Source: Allokutzneria sp. NRRL B-24872
GTDB lineage: Bacteria; Actinomycetota; Actinomycetes; Mycobacteriales; Pseudonocardiaceae
NCBI RefSeq assembly: GCF_002155965.1
Contig: NZ_MUMH01000028.1
Coordinates: forward strand, 1-64,000
Reading direction: 5' to 3'
DNA: 64,000 nucleotides
The notes beneath the pieces are model-generated. The model saw only the letters and a program-made list of their open reading frames with translations. It was not told the origin of the DNA and made no database searches. Both the position numbers and the translations under genes were made by a program. This document shows, in pieces, positions 42,220 through 51,080 of the stretch. The first letter of the stretch is position 1, and each line of letters starts with the position of its first letter.

Positions 42220-42455
42220 CAGACCTTCTCCCCGCGCGCGCGGATCTCGGCGACCACCGACTCCACGCCGCGCTTGTCGATCGTCTTGATGCCCTTGGCG
42301 GAGACCCGCAGCGTGATCCACCGGTTCTCGCTGCCCAGCCAGTAGCGCCTGCGCTGGATGTTGGGGTTCCACCGGCGCGAGGTCCGCACGTGGGAGTGCG
42401 AGACCTGCTTGCCGAAGCCGGGTTCGCGACCGGTCACCTGACACCTGGCGGACAC
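42219..42455 (-). CDS. rpmB: Ribosomal protein L28, zinc-independent paralogue
   Basis: 78 residues from GTG 42455 (GAGGAGG upstream). [19 protein letters not shown] and [14 protein letters not shown] are the L28 core. Only one Cys is present in place of the C-x2-C found in the zinc form. First gene of the leftward unit; the candidate Zur box begins 16 bp upstream of its start. Confidence 0.93.
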   Translation of the reverse strand: MSARCQVTGREPGFGKQVSHSHVRTSRRWNPNIQRRRYWLGSENRWITLRVSAKGIKTIDKRGVESVVAEIRARGEKV

Positions 42456-42470
42456 GGGTCCTCCTCGGGA

Positions 42471-42497
42471 ATGAAAACGATACCGATTTTCGTTAAG
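42471..42497. promoter_or_regulatory. Candidate Zur box between divergent zinc-starvation genes
   Basis: ATGAAAACGATACCGATTTT followed by CGTTAAG is an AT-rich dyad-like element (AACGA ... TCGTT) in otherwise GC-rich DNA, between rpmB and the COG0523-like gene. It matches the 20148-20170 element over GATA and TTTTCGTTAAG. One box could control both directions. Consensus similarity is by eye. Confidence 0.75.
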
Positions 42498-42560
42498 GCG
42501 GGAGCCAGGGTAGCGTGACCGTCGCTGAAAGTGGAAATCGTTGTCAACAAGGAGGCCGAC

Positions 42561-43787
42561 GTGACTGATCAGCGCGTGCCGGTGGTGCTGCTCTCCGGCC
42601 TCGCCGCCGACGCGGTCGCCGAGGTCGCCCGCCACGCCGCCGAGGACCCGACGACCGCGGTGCTGCACCACGACCTCCGCGAGGTGGTCCAGGGCGTGGT
42701 GCGGCGGACGCTGACCCACGGCTCGTACCAGGCGACCGCGGTGCTCGAACTGGCGCACGGCTGCGTCTCCTGCACGCTCCGCCAGGACCTGCTGCCCGTC
42801 GCGCTCCGGCTGGCCGAAGCGCCCGACGTGCGCCGGATCGTGCTGCACCTGGACCCGGCGATGGAGCCCGAGGCGGTCTGCTGGGCGCTGCACCACGTGG
42901 TCGTCGACGGCCGCGTGGCCACCGAGCGCCTGCGCGTCGACGCGGTGGTCAGCACCGTGGACGCCGCGACGTGGTTCGCGGACGCGATCGGCGAGGAGTC
43001 GCTGTTCGAGCGGGGCATGAGCGCGAGCGCCGACGATGAGCGCACGATCGCCCAAGTCGTTGTGGCCCAGGTGGAATTCGCCGACGCGGTCGTGGTGGCG
43101 GGGGAGGCCCCGGACGCGTGGACGGCGGCGCGGACCGGCGCCGTGCTCGACCGGCTCGCGCCCGAGCTGCCGCGCGCCGACCTGGCCGGCCTCGACCTCG
43201 ACGCACTGGTCGCGGCCGTCCCGGCGCGGGCGCGCAAGGGCGAGGTCGGTGACGCGCACGAGCCGCTGCTGCGCGGTCAGCCGCCGTTGGAGCCGGACTG
43301 CGGGATCTCCGTGGTGCTCTTCGACGAGCGCAGGCCGTTCCACCCCGGGCGACTGCACGACGCGCTCGACGTGCTGCTGGAAGGCGTTGTGCGGACGCGC
43401 GGGCGCCTCTGGGTGGCGAGCCAGCCGGACGCCGCGCTCTGGGTGGAGTCGGCGGGCGGCGGGCTCCGCATCGCGCACGCCGGGCCGTGGCTGGCGACCA
43501 CGGAGGACTGGTCCGAAGTGGACTCCGAGCGCGTCGCGATGGCCTCGCTGCGCTGGGACCCCTACTACGGCGACCGCGAACAGCAGCTGGTCGTGATCAC
43601 GCACCTGGCTTCGCCGGAGGAGATCACCTCAGCGTTGCGCGAGGCCTTGCTGACCGACGCCGAACTGGCTTCGGGGGCCGACGTGTGGCGGACCTACGAG
43701 GACCCGTTCGGCGAGTGGCACACAGATCCCTGCGAGGACTCGGGCGACCGGGACTCCGCACTGCGAACAGGAAGGGAAGAAGGATGA
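42561..43787 (+). CDS. COG0523-like zinc-starvation protein without a P-loop
   Basis: 408 residues from GTG 42561 (AAGGAGG 6 bp upstream). It has the COG0523 metal motif [15 protein letters not shown] (GCVSC at 67-71) and [19 protein letters not shown], but where GTPases of the family carry GxxGxGKT it reads [13 protein letters not shown], so nucleotide binding is probably lost. It resembles mycobacterial Rv0106, encoded with Zur-controlled ribosomal proteins; a homologue in M. smegmatis is reported to recruit the hibernation factor Mpy (from memory). The C-terminal [11 protein letters not shown] and [13 protein letters not shown] are conserved-looking. A ribosome-associated role is therefore more likely than zinc transfer. 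Confidence 0.85.
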   Translation: MTDQRVPVVLLSGLAADAVAEVARHAAEDPTTAVLHHDLREVVQGVVRRTLTHGSYQATAVLELAHGCVSCTLRQDLLPVALRLAEAPDVRRIVLHLDPAMEPEAVCWALHHVVVDGRVATERLRVDAVVSTVDAATWFADAIGEESLFERGMSASADDERTIAQVVVAQVEFADAVVVAGEAPDAWTAARTGAVLDRLAPELPRADLAGLDLDALVAAVPARARKGEVGDAHEPLLRGQPPLEPDCGISVVLFDERRPFHPGRLHDALDVLLEGVVRTRGRLWVASQPDAALWVESAGGGLRIAHAGPWLATTEDWSEVDSERVAMASLRWDPYYGDREQQLVVITHLASPEEITSALREALLTDAELASGADVWRTYEDPFGEWHTDPCEDSGDRDSALRTGREEG

Positions 43788-44032
43788 AGACCGGAATCCA
43801 CCCCGAGTACCACCCGGTGGTCTTCAAGGACTCCTCGACGGGCACGGCGTTCCTGACCCGCTCGACGGCGACCTCCGAGAAGACCGTGGAGTGGGAGGAC
43901 GGCAACACCTACCCGTTGATCGTCGTCGACGTCACCAGCGACTCGCATCCGTTCTGGACGGGCAACCAGCGCTTGGTCGACACCGCGGGCCGGGTGGAGA
44001 AGTTCCACCGTCGCTACGGCAGGAGGAACTGA
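43784..44032 (+). CDS. rpmE2: Ribosomal protein L31 type B (zinc-independent)
   Basis: 82 residues: [16 protein letters not shown] at the start, [18 protein letters not shown] at the end. No C-x2-C, hence the non-zinc B type. ATG overlaps the upstream stop (ATGA), tying it to the COG0523-like gene. Confidence 0.94.
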   Translation: MKTGIHPEYHPVVFKDSSTGTAFLTRSTATSEKTVEWEDGNTYPLIVVDVTSDSHPFWTGNQRLVDTAGRVEKFHRRYGRRN

Positions 44033-44193
44033 TGGCCGTCCCCAAGCGGCGCATGTCGCGCAGCAACACCCGCAGCCGCCGGTCCCAGTGGAAGGCCGCG
44101 CCCGTGCCGCTCGTCCCCATCACCGTGGACGGCCGCCAGCTGCTCGTCCCACCCCACTTGGTCCAAGCGTTCCGCCGCGGCTACGCCTCCTGA
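44032..44193 (+). CDS. rpmF: Ribosomal protein L32, zinc-independent paralogue
   Basis: 53 residues: [20 protein letters not shown] and a C-terminal [13 protein letters not shown] without the four cysteines of zinc L32. Start overlaps the L31 stop (TGATG). Last gene of the rightward zinc-starvation unit. Confidence 0.93.
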   Translation: MAVPKRRMSRSNTRSRRSQWKAAPVPLVPITVDGRQLLVPPHLVQAFRRGYAS

Positions 44194-44216
44194 GTGATGG
44201 CGCGTGTTGGCCTTAC

Positions 44217-44269
44217 GTGCTGAATGAGTCATTGAGGGCGCTCAAGCACCTCAATGACTCATTCAGCAC
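44217..44269. terminator. 21-bp inverted repeat built from two TGAATGAGTCATT units
   Basis: GTGCTGAATGAGTCATTGAGG (given here as 44217-44237) pairs perfectly with 44249-44269 around an 11-nt loop, between the convergent rpmF and phosphatase genes. Each arm contains one copy of the 15-bp palindrome seen at 9738-9932. Probably a bidirectional terminator made from the dispersed repeat. Confidence 0.75.
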
Positions 44270-44278
44270 AAAAGAGGC

Positions 44279-44941
44279 CTAGGCCACCTGGGTGATCTGG
44301 GTTTCACCATCGGGGGACTCGCGCCACTGCGTGAACGGGCGGTCCATGTGCCAGCGGCCGGTGGAGTCGCGTTCCAGGACCCGGAAATCACAGGTCGGCG
44401 GGTTCGACAGGGATTCGAACAATTCGATGCTCCAGTTGAAGAGCCGACGGCACAGCAATCGCATGGTCAACCCGTGGGAGACCACGATGACGTTCTTCGG
44501 GTGGGCCGGGTCGTTGTCCACCCGGCGCTCCAGCTCGGTCAGGAAGCCCGCGACCCGGTCGTCGACGTCCGCGCCGGACTCGCCGTGGGCGAGCCGGAAG
44601 AAGAAGTGGCCGAAGGCGTGCCGCTCCTGCTTCTGCCGCTCCTGGTCGACCGGGTCCTGGAGGTTGCCCCAGTCCTGTTCCCGCAGGCGGGGTTCGGGGA
44701 CTATCCGCTCGATGAGGTTGCTCAGCTCCATCAGCTCGAAGGTCTGCCGCGTGCGCAGGTAGGGGCTGACGTACGCGGCGACGGGACCGGGGCCGAGCAG
44801 GCGGCGCATGCGCGGTGACATGGCGCGCGCCTGTTGCACGCCCCGCGGTGTCAGCGGCAGGGCGTGGTCCGGTATGCGGCAGTAGGCGAGCTCATCGACG
44901 TTGCCGAGGCTTTCCGCGTGTCGCAGCAGGATGATCCGCAC
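44279..44941 (-). CDS. Histidine phosphatase (phosphoglycerate-mutase-like)
   Basis: 220 residues from GTG 44941. Catalytic RHA in IILLRHAES (His nucleophile), LPLTPRGVQQA, SPYLRTRQT and the second His in VVSHGLTMRLL. The insert EQDWGNLQDP is typical of the broad-specificity phosphatases rather than glycolytic mutase. Acts on phosphorylated metabolites in the cytoplasm. Follows an acetyltransferase gene by 23 bp. Confidence 0.86.
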   Translation of the reverse strand: MRIILLRHAESLGNVDELAYCRIPDHALPLTPRGVQQARAMSPRMRRLLGPGPVAAYVSPYLRTRQTFELMELSNLIERIVPEPRLREQDWGNLQDPVDQERQKQERHAFGHFFFRLAHGESGADVDDRVAGFLTELERRVDNDPAHPKNVIVVSHGLTMRLLCRRLFNWSIELFESLSNPPTCDFRVLERDSTGRWHMDRPFTQWRESPDGETQITQVA

Positions 44942-44964
44942 ATGTCTATCGTGCCTTTTTTCCT

Positions 44965-45432
44965 CTACTCCATCAGCGGGAACATCAGTTGTCGCAGCGT
45001 CCGACCGGGTAGAGAACCTGATGCAACCACCCCAATTTCCTGAGCCCCCATCGCGAAATAGAAGCCTTCGGCGTAGGGCTCCGCGTCCAGGACGAGCTCC
45101 GTCCATCCCATATTCCGGGCGTTTCGCACCGCTTCCGCCCACAACAGCCTGCCGAGACCGGTGCCGATGTGCGGCGGATCGACCCACAGGTTGCCCAGTT
45201 CGCCGCGCGGTCCAGCGCCGTCGAGGCTGAAGAACCCGAGCACTTCGTCGTCGCGCTCGGCGACCACGAACAGCCCCTCCGACAGGCGCTGCGCGTCGTA
45301 GGTCAGCTCGGCGCGCACGGCCGCCATGAACTCCGCGTCGTAACCCCAGTGCGCCTTGGACCGCTGTGCGAGCGCGTTGAGCGCCCCTGCCTCGTCCGCT
45401 CGCGCCCGGCGCAGCGTGATGTCCTCGCCCAC
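44965..45432 (-). CDS. GNAT-family N-acetyltransferase
   Basis: 155 residues from GTG 45432. GNAT core: ELGNLWVDPPHIGTGLGRLLW is motif A (acetyl-CoA pyrophosphate loop GTGLGR), then ELVLDAEPYAEGFYFAMGA. Substrate unknown. Upstream of the histidine phosphatase in one likely transcript and divergent from the TRIC-type channel gene by 62 bp. Confidence 0.85.
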   Translation of the reverse strand: MGEDITLRRARADEAGALNALAQRSKAHWGYDAEFMAAVRAELTYDAQRLSEGLFVVAERDDEVLGFFSLDGAGPRGELGNLWVDPPHIGTGLGRLLWAEAVRNARNMGWTELVLDAEPYAEGFYFAMGAQEIGVVASGSLPGRTLRQLMFPLME

Positions 45433-45494
45433 CGCTCGATCTTCGCGGTCAGCATCACGTCGCCGCACGCGATTTCCTGGGGGAGGATCACCGG

Positions 45495-46100
45495 GTGTTG
45501 CTCGTGTTGGAGCTGGTCGGCATCGCCGTGTTCGCCGCGTCCGGCGCGCTCGCCGGTGTCCGCGCCCGGCTCGACGTCTTCGGCGTGGTCATCCTCGCCA
45601 TGACCACCGCGCTCGGCGGCGGGATCATCCGCGACGTGCTGCTCGACGTCAGCCCGCCGACCAGCCTGCGCGACTGGCGCTACCTGCTGGTGACCGCGGT
45701 GACCGGCCTGATCGTGTTCTGGGTGCACCCGCACATGGCCAAGCTGCGCCGCGCCATGCTGCTCGCCGATGCGGTCGGGCTCGGGCTGTTCACCACGGCG
45801 GGCACGATCACCGCGCTCGAACTGGGCGCGCCCGCCTACACCGCCTGCCTGATCGGCATGACCACGGGCATCGGCGGCGGTGCCCTGCGCGACGTGCTGA
45901 TCAGGGAGATCCCAGTGGTGCTGCAACGCGAGATCTACGCGGTCGCCGCGCTGCTCGGAGCCGTCGTGGTCGTGGTCGGGCGCAACCTCGGCCTGCCGCA
46001 GGGGCCGACGGTGCTCGCCGGGGCCGTGCTGATCGTGACGGTCCGCGTGCTCGCGCTCTGGCGGAAGTGGAACGCGCCCCTGCCGCGCGAGCCCCGCTGA
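45495..46100 (+). CDS. TRIC/YicG-family membrane channel
   Basis: 201 residues from GTG 45495. Two repeats of three helices plus a seventh: ASGALAGVRARLDVFGVVIL ... ALGGGIIRDVLL and TTGIGGGALRDVLIRE. The GGG-x-x-RD glycine kinks mark the prokaryotic trimeric intracellular cation channels (UPF0126), which conduct K+ or related cations. Stand-alone gene before mprA. Confidence 0.87.
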   Translation: MLLVLELVGIAVFAASGALAGVRARLDVFGVVILAMTTALGGGIIRDVLLDVSPPTSLRDWRYLLVTAVTGLIVFWVHPHMAKLRRAMLLADAVGLGLFTTAGTITALELGAPAYTACLIGMTTGIGGGALRDVLIREIPVVLQREIYAVAALLGAVVVVVGRNLGLPQGPTVLAGAVLIVTVRVLALWRKWNAPLPREPR

Positions 46101-46126
46101 CCATGCGGCCATGACTATTTTGGCAG

Positions 46127-46156
46127 CGTTCAGGCCCTTCTCAGGCACCTCTCAGG
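46127..46156 (+). promoter_or_regulatory. Three 11-bp-spaced direct repeats before mprA (candidate MprA boxes)
   Basis: CGTTCAGG, TTCTCAGG and CTCTCAGG start at 46127, 46138 and 46149, exactly one helical turn apart, ending 22 bp before the mprA ATG. OmpR-type regulators bind such tandem repeats; the pepD promoter has the same element at 51040-51058. Confidence 0.65.
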
Positions 46157-46178
46157 GCGGCGGGTCAGACTACGTTCC

Positions 46179-46874
46179 ATGCGCATCCTCGTTGTCGACG
46201 ACGACCGGGCCGTTCGCGACTCGCTGAGGCGGTCGTTGCAGTTCAACGGCTATCAGGTCGAGATGGCCAGCGACGGTGTGCAGGCGCTGGAACAGCTCGG
46301 TGCCAGCAGGCCGGACGCCATGGTGCTCGACGTGATGATGCCGCGCCTTGACGGGCTCGAGGTCTGCCGCAGGCTCCGCAGTACCGGCGACGACCTGCCG
46401 ATCCTCGTGCTCACCGCGCGCGACGCGGTGTCCGACCGGGTGGCCGGGCTCGACGCGGGCGCCGACGACTACCTGCCCAAGCCCTTCGCGCTCGAAGAAC
46501 TGCTCGCGCGGCTGCGCGCCCTGCTCCGGCGCACCGGCCCCGGCCAGGACGACGCGGGCGCGGTCGCACCGACGCTGCGCTTCGCCGACCTCGAACTCGA
46601 CCCGGGCACCAGGGACGTGCGCAGGGGAGAGCGGCCGATCAGCCTGACGCGCACCGAGTTCTCGCTGCTGGAGTTGCTCCTCGCGCACCCGCGCCAGGTC
46701 CTCACCCGTGGCCGCATCCTCGAAGAGGTGTGGGGTTACGACTTCCCGACCTCCGGCAACGCCCTTGAGGTCTACGTGGGCTACCTGCGCCGCAAGACCG
46801 AGGCCTCGGGCGAGCCGCGGCTGCTGCACACCGTGCGCGGCGTGGGCTACGTGCTCCGGGAGACCGCTCCGTGA
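46179..46874 (+). CDS. mprA: MprA-type OmpR response regulator
   Basis: 231 residues. Receiver with DDD (7-9), phospho-acceptor Asp51 ([11 protein letters not shown]), TARDAVSD and YLPKPF; winged-helix DNA-binding domain with [12 protein letters not shown] and [10 protein letters not shown]. By synteny with mprAB-pepD-moaB2 of mycobacteria it controls envelope-stress genes. Its stop overlaps the kinase GTG. Confidence 0.88.
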   Translation: MRILVVDDDRAVRDSLRRSLQFNGYQVEMASDGVQALEQLGASRPDAMVLDVMMPRLDGLEVCRRLRSTGDDLPILVLTARDAVSDRVAGLDAGADDYLPKPFALEELLARLRALLRRTGPGQDDAGAVAPTLRFADLELDPGTRDVRRGERPISLTRTEFSLLELLLAHPRQVLTRGRILEEVWGYDFPTSGNALEVYVGYLRRKTEASGEPRLLHTVRGVGYVLRETAP

Positions 46875-48265
46875 CGCTGCCGACCGGGATGCGCCAGCGC
46901 TTCTCGCTCCAGTCCAGGATCACCGCGCTGGCCGCCTTCGGCGTGGGCTTCGCCGTCGCGCTGGTGTCGCTGGCCGCCTACATCACCGTGCGCTCCAGCC
47001 TGTACAGCCAGCTGGAGACCAAGCTGGAGGACCAGGCGCGGGAAGCGGTCAGCACGGCCATCGCGCAGGACAACTTCGAGGGCTTCCCCAGCGACATGTT
47101 CCAGATCTTCGGACTGAAGGTCGCGCTGCTGGAGGTGGACCGCACCGGGCACGTCACGCTCCAGGTCGGCAGCGGTGGCCGCTCAACCGCGCCGGTGGTC
47201 GGCCAGGACGAGATCGCGGTGGCGCTCGGCACGAACGACGCGAACAGCAGGGTCGACACCAAGACCGACACGCAGATCGCGGCCGCGCACATCCGGCCGG
47301 GGCTCGCGCTGGTCCTCGGCCAGTCGCTGTCCTCGCTCAAGGCGACGCTGAACCGGCTCGGCGTGGTGCTGGTCGTGGTCGGTGGCGCGGGCATCCTGCT
47401 CGCCGCCGCCGCGGGCACCGCCGTCGCGCGCGGCAGCCTCAGGCCGGTGAAGCGGCTGACCGAGGCGGCGGAGCACGTCGCGCGCACAGCGGAGCTGCGG
47501 CCGATCCCGATCACCGGCGACGACGAACTCGCCCGGCTCACGCAGGCGTTCAACTCCATGCTCGCGGCGCTCTCGGAGTCCCAGGAGCGCCAGCGCAGGC
47601 TCGTCGCCGACGCCGGGCACGAGTTGCGCACACCGCTGACCTCCTTGCGCACCAACCTGGAACTGCTGTTGGCCTCGCAGCGCGCCGACACGCCGAACCT
47701 CTCCGAAGAGGACCGCTCGGAGATCTATGAGGACGTCCGCGCGCAGGTCAACGAACTGTCCACTTTGGTCGGTGACCTGGTCGAGCTGGCCCGCGACGAC
47801 GCCCCCGGTGTTGTGCACGAGCCGGTGGAGATGGTGGACGTGGTGGAGCGCGCGCTCGAACGCGCCCGCCGCCGCGCGCCGAGCCTGGAGTTCGAGGCGA
47901 GCCTGCGCCCGTGGGTGCTCGACGGCGACGCGAACGCCCTGGAGCGCGCCGCGCTGAACCTGCTGGACAACGCCGCCAAGTGGAGCCCGCCAGGTGGTCA
48001 CGTCCGCGTCGAGCTGCGCCAGGCCGGACAGGGCGTCGCGCTGCTCGAAGTCGCCGACGCGGGCCGGGGCATCGCGGACGCGGACCTGCCGCACGTGTTC
48101 GAACGGTTCTACCGCTCGTCGGAAGCGCGCACGCTGCCCGGCTCCGGCCTGGGCCTGGCGATCGTCAAGCAGGTCGCCGAGCGCCACGGCGGAACCGCGA
48201 CCGCAGGGCACGCCCCCGAAGGCGGAGCGCTCATGTCGATCTGGCTCCCGGGGCGCCCCGGCTGA
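46871..48265 (+). CDS. mprB: MprB-type sensor histidine kinase
   Basis: 464 residues from GTG 46871 (GTGA overlap). Membrane helices at about 20-42 and 163-187 enclose a 120-residue sensor loop; HAMP follows with [15 protein letters not shown]; the phospho-acceptor is [10 protein letters not shown] (His250); ATPase N-box [13 protein letters not shown]1 DAGRGI and G2 [11 protein letters not shown]. In mycobacteria MprB senses surface stress and represses itself through DnaK; that is inference here. Immediately downstream begins the inserted galactose-gene block. Confidence 0.88.
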   Translation: MTLPTGMRQRFSLQSRITALAAFGVGFAVALVSLAAYITVRSSLYSQLETKLEDQAREAVSTAIAQDNFEGFPSDMFQIFGLKVALLEVDRTGHVTLQVGSGGRSTAPVVGQDEIAVALGTNDANSRVDTKTDTQIAAAHIRPGLALVLGQSLSSLKATLNRLGVVLVVVGGAGILLAAAAGTAVARGSLRPVKRLTEAAEHVARTAELRPIPITGDDELARLTQAFNSMLAALSESQERQRRLVADAGHELRTPLTSLRTNLELLLASQRADTPNLSEEDRSEIYEDVRAQVNELSTLVGDLVELARDDAPGVVHEPVEMVDVVERALERARRRAPSLEFEASLRPWVLDGDANALERAALNLLDNAAKWSPPGGHVRVELRQAGQGVALLEVADAGRGIADADLPHVFERFYRSSEARTLPGSGLGLAIVKQVAERHGGTATAGHAPEGGALMSIWLPGRPG

Positions 48266-48289
48266 GCCCCATCCCCCCCGGGTCAGGTG

Positions 48290-48935
48290 AAGCGCGTGGT
48301 CTCCAACCCCAGGAGGCCAAGCCCCGCAAGCGATCCGAGGACGCGCGCGGGCCACCGTTGGCGCTGATGTGCTCGGCCCACTCCGCCCGGTGCTCGACGG
48401 CAGCTGCGGCGCACCGCAGCCCAGGAGGTAGGCGTCCTCGCCGATCGCTTCGCGGACCAACGCCAAGCCGCTGCGGTAGGCCTCGATCGCGGTCACCTCC
48501 GCGTGCCGCTGGCCGGGCACCGCGCCCGCGTACACAAAGTCGATCTTGTGATGGTCGATGCCCCAGTCAGCGAAGGTCGCGAAACCGCGGCCGGATGCGT
48601 GGTGTCCAGCGCGTACGGCTCCTGCTCCCGGTTGTGCCCGACCCGCACGGGATTTTCTTTGCCCGCCAACCAGTCCGGGAGCTCAGCCAGCAACTCCGAC
48701 CGCGCGCCCACGAGGAACGGCGCCGTCCAGATCCCCGCTCGGCGACCGCGAACAGACCTTCGCCGCAGTAGGTGCCCGACGCGGGGTCGGTCGTCGACGG
48801 GGACCACGACTGCCAGCCCTGCTCGTGCACGACGGTGTCTTCGCTGGTCGGGATCTCCGCGATGAGCTCCACCGGGTCCGGCTCTCCCTGTTCGCTTGTG
48901 CGTGAGCTTGCTCGCCACCGAACGAACTCGAACAC
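48290..48935 (-). pseudogene. Decayed GH36 alpha-galactosidase
   Basis: Three leftward frames carry successive GH36 signatures: HEQGWQSWSPST (about 48830-48780), then GIWTAPFLVGARSELLAELP with ALDTTHP (about 48740-48600), then WGIDHHKIDFVYAGAVPG and YLLGCGAPQLPS (about 48570-48410), and finally EWAEHISANGG near 48370. Frames change at least twice, the N-terminal third is missing and large parts are deleted. It sits beside the DeoR-galT pair, so it is probably a relic of a galactoside-use cluster. The 854-bp gap 48266-49119 contains this relic and the promoter region of the DeoR-type gene. Confidence 0.75.
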
Positions 48936-49119
48936 GCTGCCCGATAGTCATGCTAAGCACGATTTATTCGACCCTGCTGCCCTTTTCGGTTCTACGGCGA
49001 TCAACTAGTTGTCTGAAAGGGCTCAACCTGGACGCAACTTCGTGTTGGACTGTGTTGACGTTGCCCCTCGGACTGGGTCAGTCTGGGTGGGTGGAGCCGT
49101 CAAGGGGAAGAGGTGCGCG

Positions 49120-49926
49120 GTGCTGGCGCGGCAACGACAGGCGGTGATCCTCGAAGAGGTGCGCAGGACCGGGGCGGTGCGGGTCAGCGACCTCGTGACC
49201 AGGCTCGGCGTCTCCGACATGACCGTGCGCAGAGACCTCGACGCGCTCGCCCGGCGGGGCCAGGTGGAGAAGGTCTACGGCGGCGCGACCTCGGCGACCG
49301 GCCGCAGCACCGACGAGCCCGGCTTCGAGGCCAAGTCCGTCCGCCAGCTCCCGGAGAAGGAGGCCATCGCCGCGATGGCCGCCGAACTCGTCCGGCCCGG
49401 CACGGCGATCGGTCTCTCCGCGGGGACCACGACCTGGACCCTGGCGCGCTACCTCGACGACGTGGCCGACCTGACCGTCGTCACCAACTCGATCCGCGTC
49501 GCCGACGTGCTCCAGCAGCGCGGGCGCACCGACCGGACCGTGGTGCTCACCGGCGGCGTGCGCACGCCCTCCGACGCGCTCGTCGGCCCGGTCGCGGTGC
49601 AGGCGCTGCGCTCGCTGCACCTCGACCTGGTGTTCCTCGGCGTGCACGGGATGGCGCTGAACGCCGGGTTCACCACGCCCAACCTCAACGAGAGCGAGAC
49701 CGACCGCGCGCTGGTCGACGCGGCGAGCAACCTCGTGGTGCTGGCCGACCACACCAAGTGGGCCACGGTCGGCATCTCCACCATCGCCCAGCTGGACGAA
49801 GCGCACGTGCTGGTCAGCGACGAGGGCCTGGACGAGGGCGCGCGCGAGGTCCTCTCCGAGCACGTCGACGAACTCGTGCTCGCCCCCGTTCCCACCCGCA
49901 GGACTCAGCCGGAGGTCGGCGCGTGA
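49120..49926 (+). CDS. DeoR-family regulator
   Basis: 268 residues from GTG 49120 with GGGGAAGAGG upstream. N-terminal helix-turn-helix VRVSDLVTRLGVSDMTVRRD and a C-terminal phosphosugar-isomerase-like sensor: GLSAGTTTWTLARYL, TNSIRVADVL, FLGVHGM and ADHTKWATVG. Such regulators sense a sugar phosphate, here plausibly from galactose metabolism. Coupled to galT by a GTGA overlap. Confidence 0.88.
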   Translation: MLARQRQAVILEEVRRTGAVRVSDLVTRLGVSDMTVRRDLDALARRGQVEKVYGGATSATGRSTDEPGFEAKSVRQLPEKEAIAAMAAELVRPGTAIGLSAGTTTWTLARYLDDVADLTVVTNSIRVADVLQQRGRTDRTVVLTGGVRTPSDALVGPVAVQALRSLHLDLVFLGVHGMALNAGFTTPNLNESETDRALVDAASNLVVLADHTKWATVGISTIAQLDEAHVLVSDEGLDEGAREVLSEHVDELVLAPVPTRRTQPEVGA

Positions 49927-51005
49927 GGCGCAGCAGCAACCACCTCGCGGACGGCCGCGAGATCATCTACTTCGACGACACCGAGACCGCCCCGCGCGCC
50001 GCCGAGGACACGCGCGACCTGCCCGAGCAGGCGCCGCGCTCGGAGATCCGCCGCGACCCGCTGACCGGCGAGTGGGTCGGCATGGCCGCGCACCGGCAGA
50101 CCCGCATCTACAAGCCACCGGCCGACCTGTGCCCGCTGTGCCCGACCTCGCCGGGGCGGCCGACCGAGATCCCCGAGTCCAGCTACGACGTGGTGGTCTT
50201 CGAGAACCGCTTCCCGTCCTTCGCCCAGGGCGTTCCCGCTCTACCGTCCACTGTGGACGGAATGCCCATGGTGGAGCAGGCCGGAGGGCTCGGCCGCTGC
50301 GAGGTCGTCTGCTTCACCTCCGACCACGAGTCCTCCTTCGGCGGGCTCAGCCCCGCGCGGGTGCGCACCGTCGTGGACGCGTGGGCCGACCGCACGAGCA
50401 CGCTCAGCGCGCTGCCCGGCGTGGAGCAGGTCTTCTGCTTCGAGAACCGCGGCGAAGAGATCGGCGTGACGCTGCACCACCCGCACGGCCAGATCTACGG
50501 CTACCCGTTCGTCACACCGCGCACTGAGCGCATGCTCGCCACAGCCCGCGATTACCACGCCGAGCACGGTCGGCACGTCCTCGGCGACGTTCTGGCGGCA
50601 GAGCGCGCTGCGGAGATCCGCGTCATCGGCTCCACGGAGCACTGGACCGCCTTCGTGCCGGCCGCCGCGCGATGGCCGGTCGAGGTGCTGCTCGTGCCGC
50701 ACCGCCAAGTCCCCGACATCCCCGCGCTCAGCGACGCCGAGCGCGACGACTTCGGCCGCCTCTACCTCGATGTGCTCGGCAGGCTCGACGGGCTCTACGA
50801 CAAGCCGTTGCCCTACATCGCCGCCTGGCACCAGGCCCCGGTCCGGGTCGGCCGCGAGCACTCGTGGCTGCACCTCCAGGTGTTCTCCGTGCTGCGCACC
50901 GCGGACAAGCTGAAGTATCTGGCGGGCTCGGAGTCGGGGATGGCGGTGTGGGTCAACGACGCCACGCCGGAGCAGATCGCCGAGCGGCTGCGTGCCTCCG
51001 GGTGA
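49923..51005 (+). CDS. galT: Galactose-1-phosphate uridylyltransferase
   Basis: 360 residues from GTG 49923. Exchanges UDP between UDP-glucose and galactose-1-phosphate (Leloir pathway). Active site HPH at 186-188 in HHPHGQIYGYPF, zinc-site CPLCP (70-74), ENRFPSF and the C-terminal EHSWLHLQVF. galK and galE are not in the window; galU at 55957 supplies UDP-glucose. A GTCCACTGTGGAC palindrome lies at 50246-50258. Inserted between mprB and pepD relative to mycobacterial order. Confidence 0.92.
   Translation: MRRSSNHLADGREIIYFDDTETAPRAAEDTRDLPEQAPRSEIRRDPLTGEWVGMAAHRQTRIYKPPADLCPLCPTSPGRPTEIPESSYDVVVFENRFPSFAQGVPALPSTVDGMPMVEQAGGLGRCEVVCFTSDHESSFGGLSPARVRTVVDAWADRTSTLSALPGVEQVFCFENRGEEIGVTLHHPHGQIYGYPFVTPRTERMLATARDYHAEHGRHVLGDVLAAERAAEIRVIGSTEHWTAFVPAAARWPVEVLLVPHRQVPDIPALSDAERDDFGRLYLDVLGRLDGLYDKPLPYIAAWHQAPVRVGREHSWLHLQVFSVLRTADKLKYLAGSESGMAVWVNDATPEQIAERLRASG
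50246..50258. repeat. GTCCACTGTGGAC palindrome copy
   Basis: Exact 13-bp palindrome within galT, read as Ser-Thr-Val-Asp. See findings. Confidence 0.75.
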
Positions 51006-51039
51006 ATTGACGGCGTATCCACAAGCGAACCCCAGGCGT

Positions 51040-51058
51040 GTCTAAGCCTCTTCTCAGG
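51040..51058 (+). promoter_or_regulatory. Candidate MprA box before pepD
   Basis: GTCTAAGC (51040-51047) and TTCTCAGG (51051-51058) repeat with 11-bp periodicity, ending 22 bp before the pepD ATG, the same distance as at mprA. Confidence 0.6.
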
Positions 51059-51080
51059 TCGGCACTCCAGAGTGGTTCCC

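Noticed and set aside
44217-44269. Terminal inverted repeats of an insertion sequence
   Set aside because: The arms are 11 bp apart with no transposase; explained by paired dispersed palindromes.
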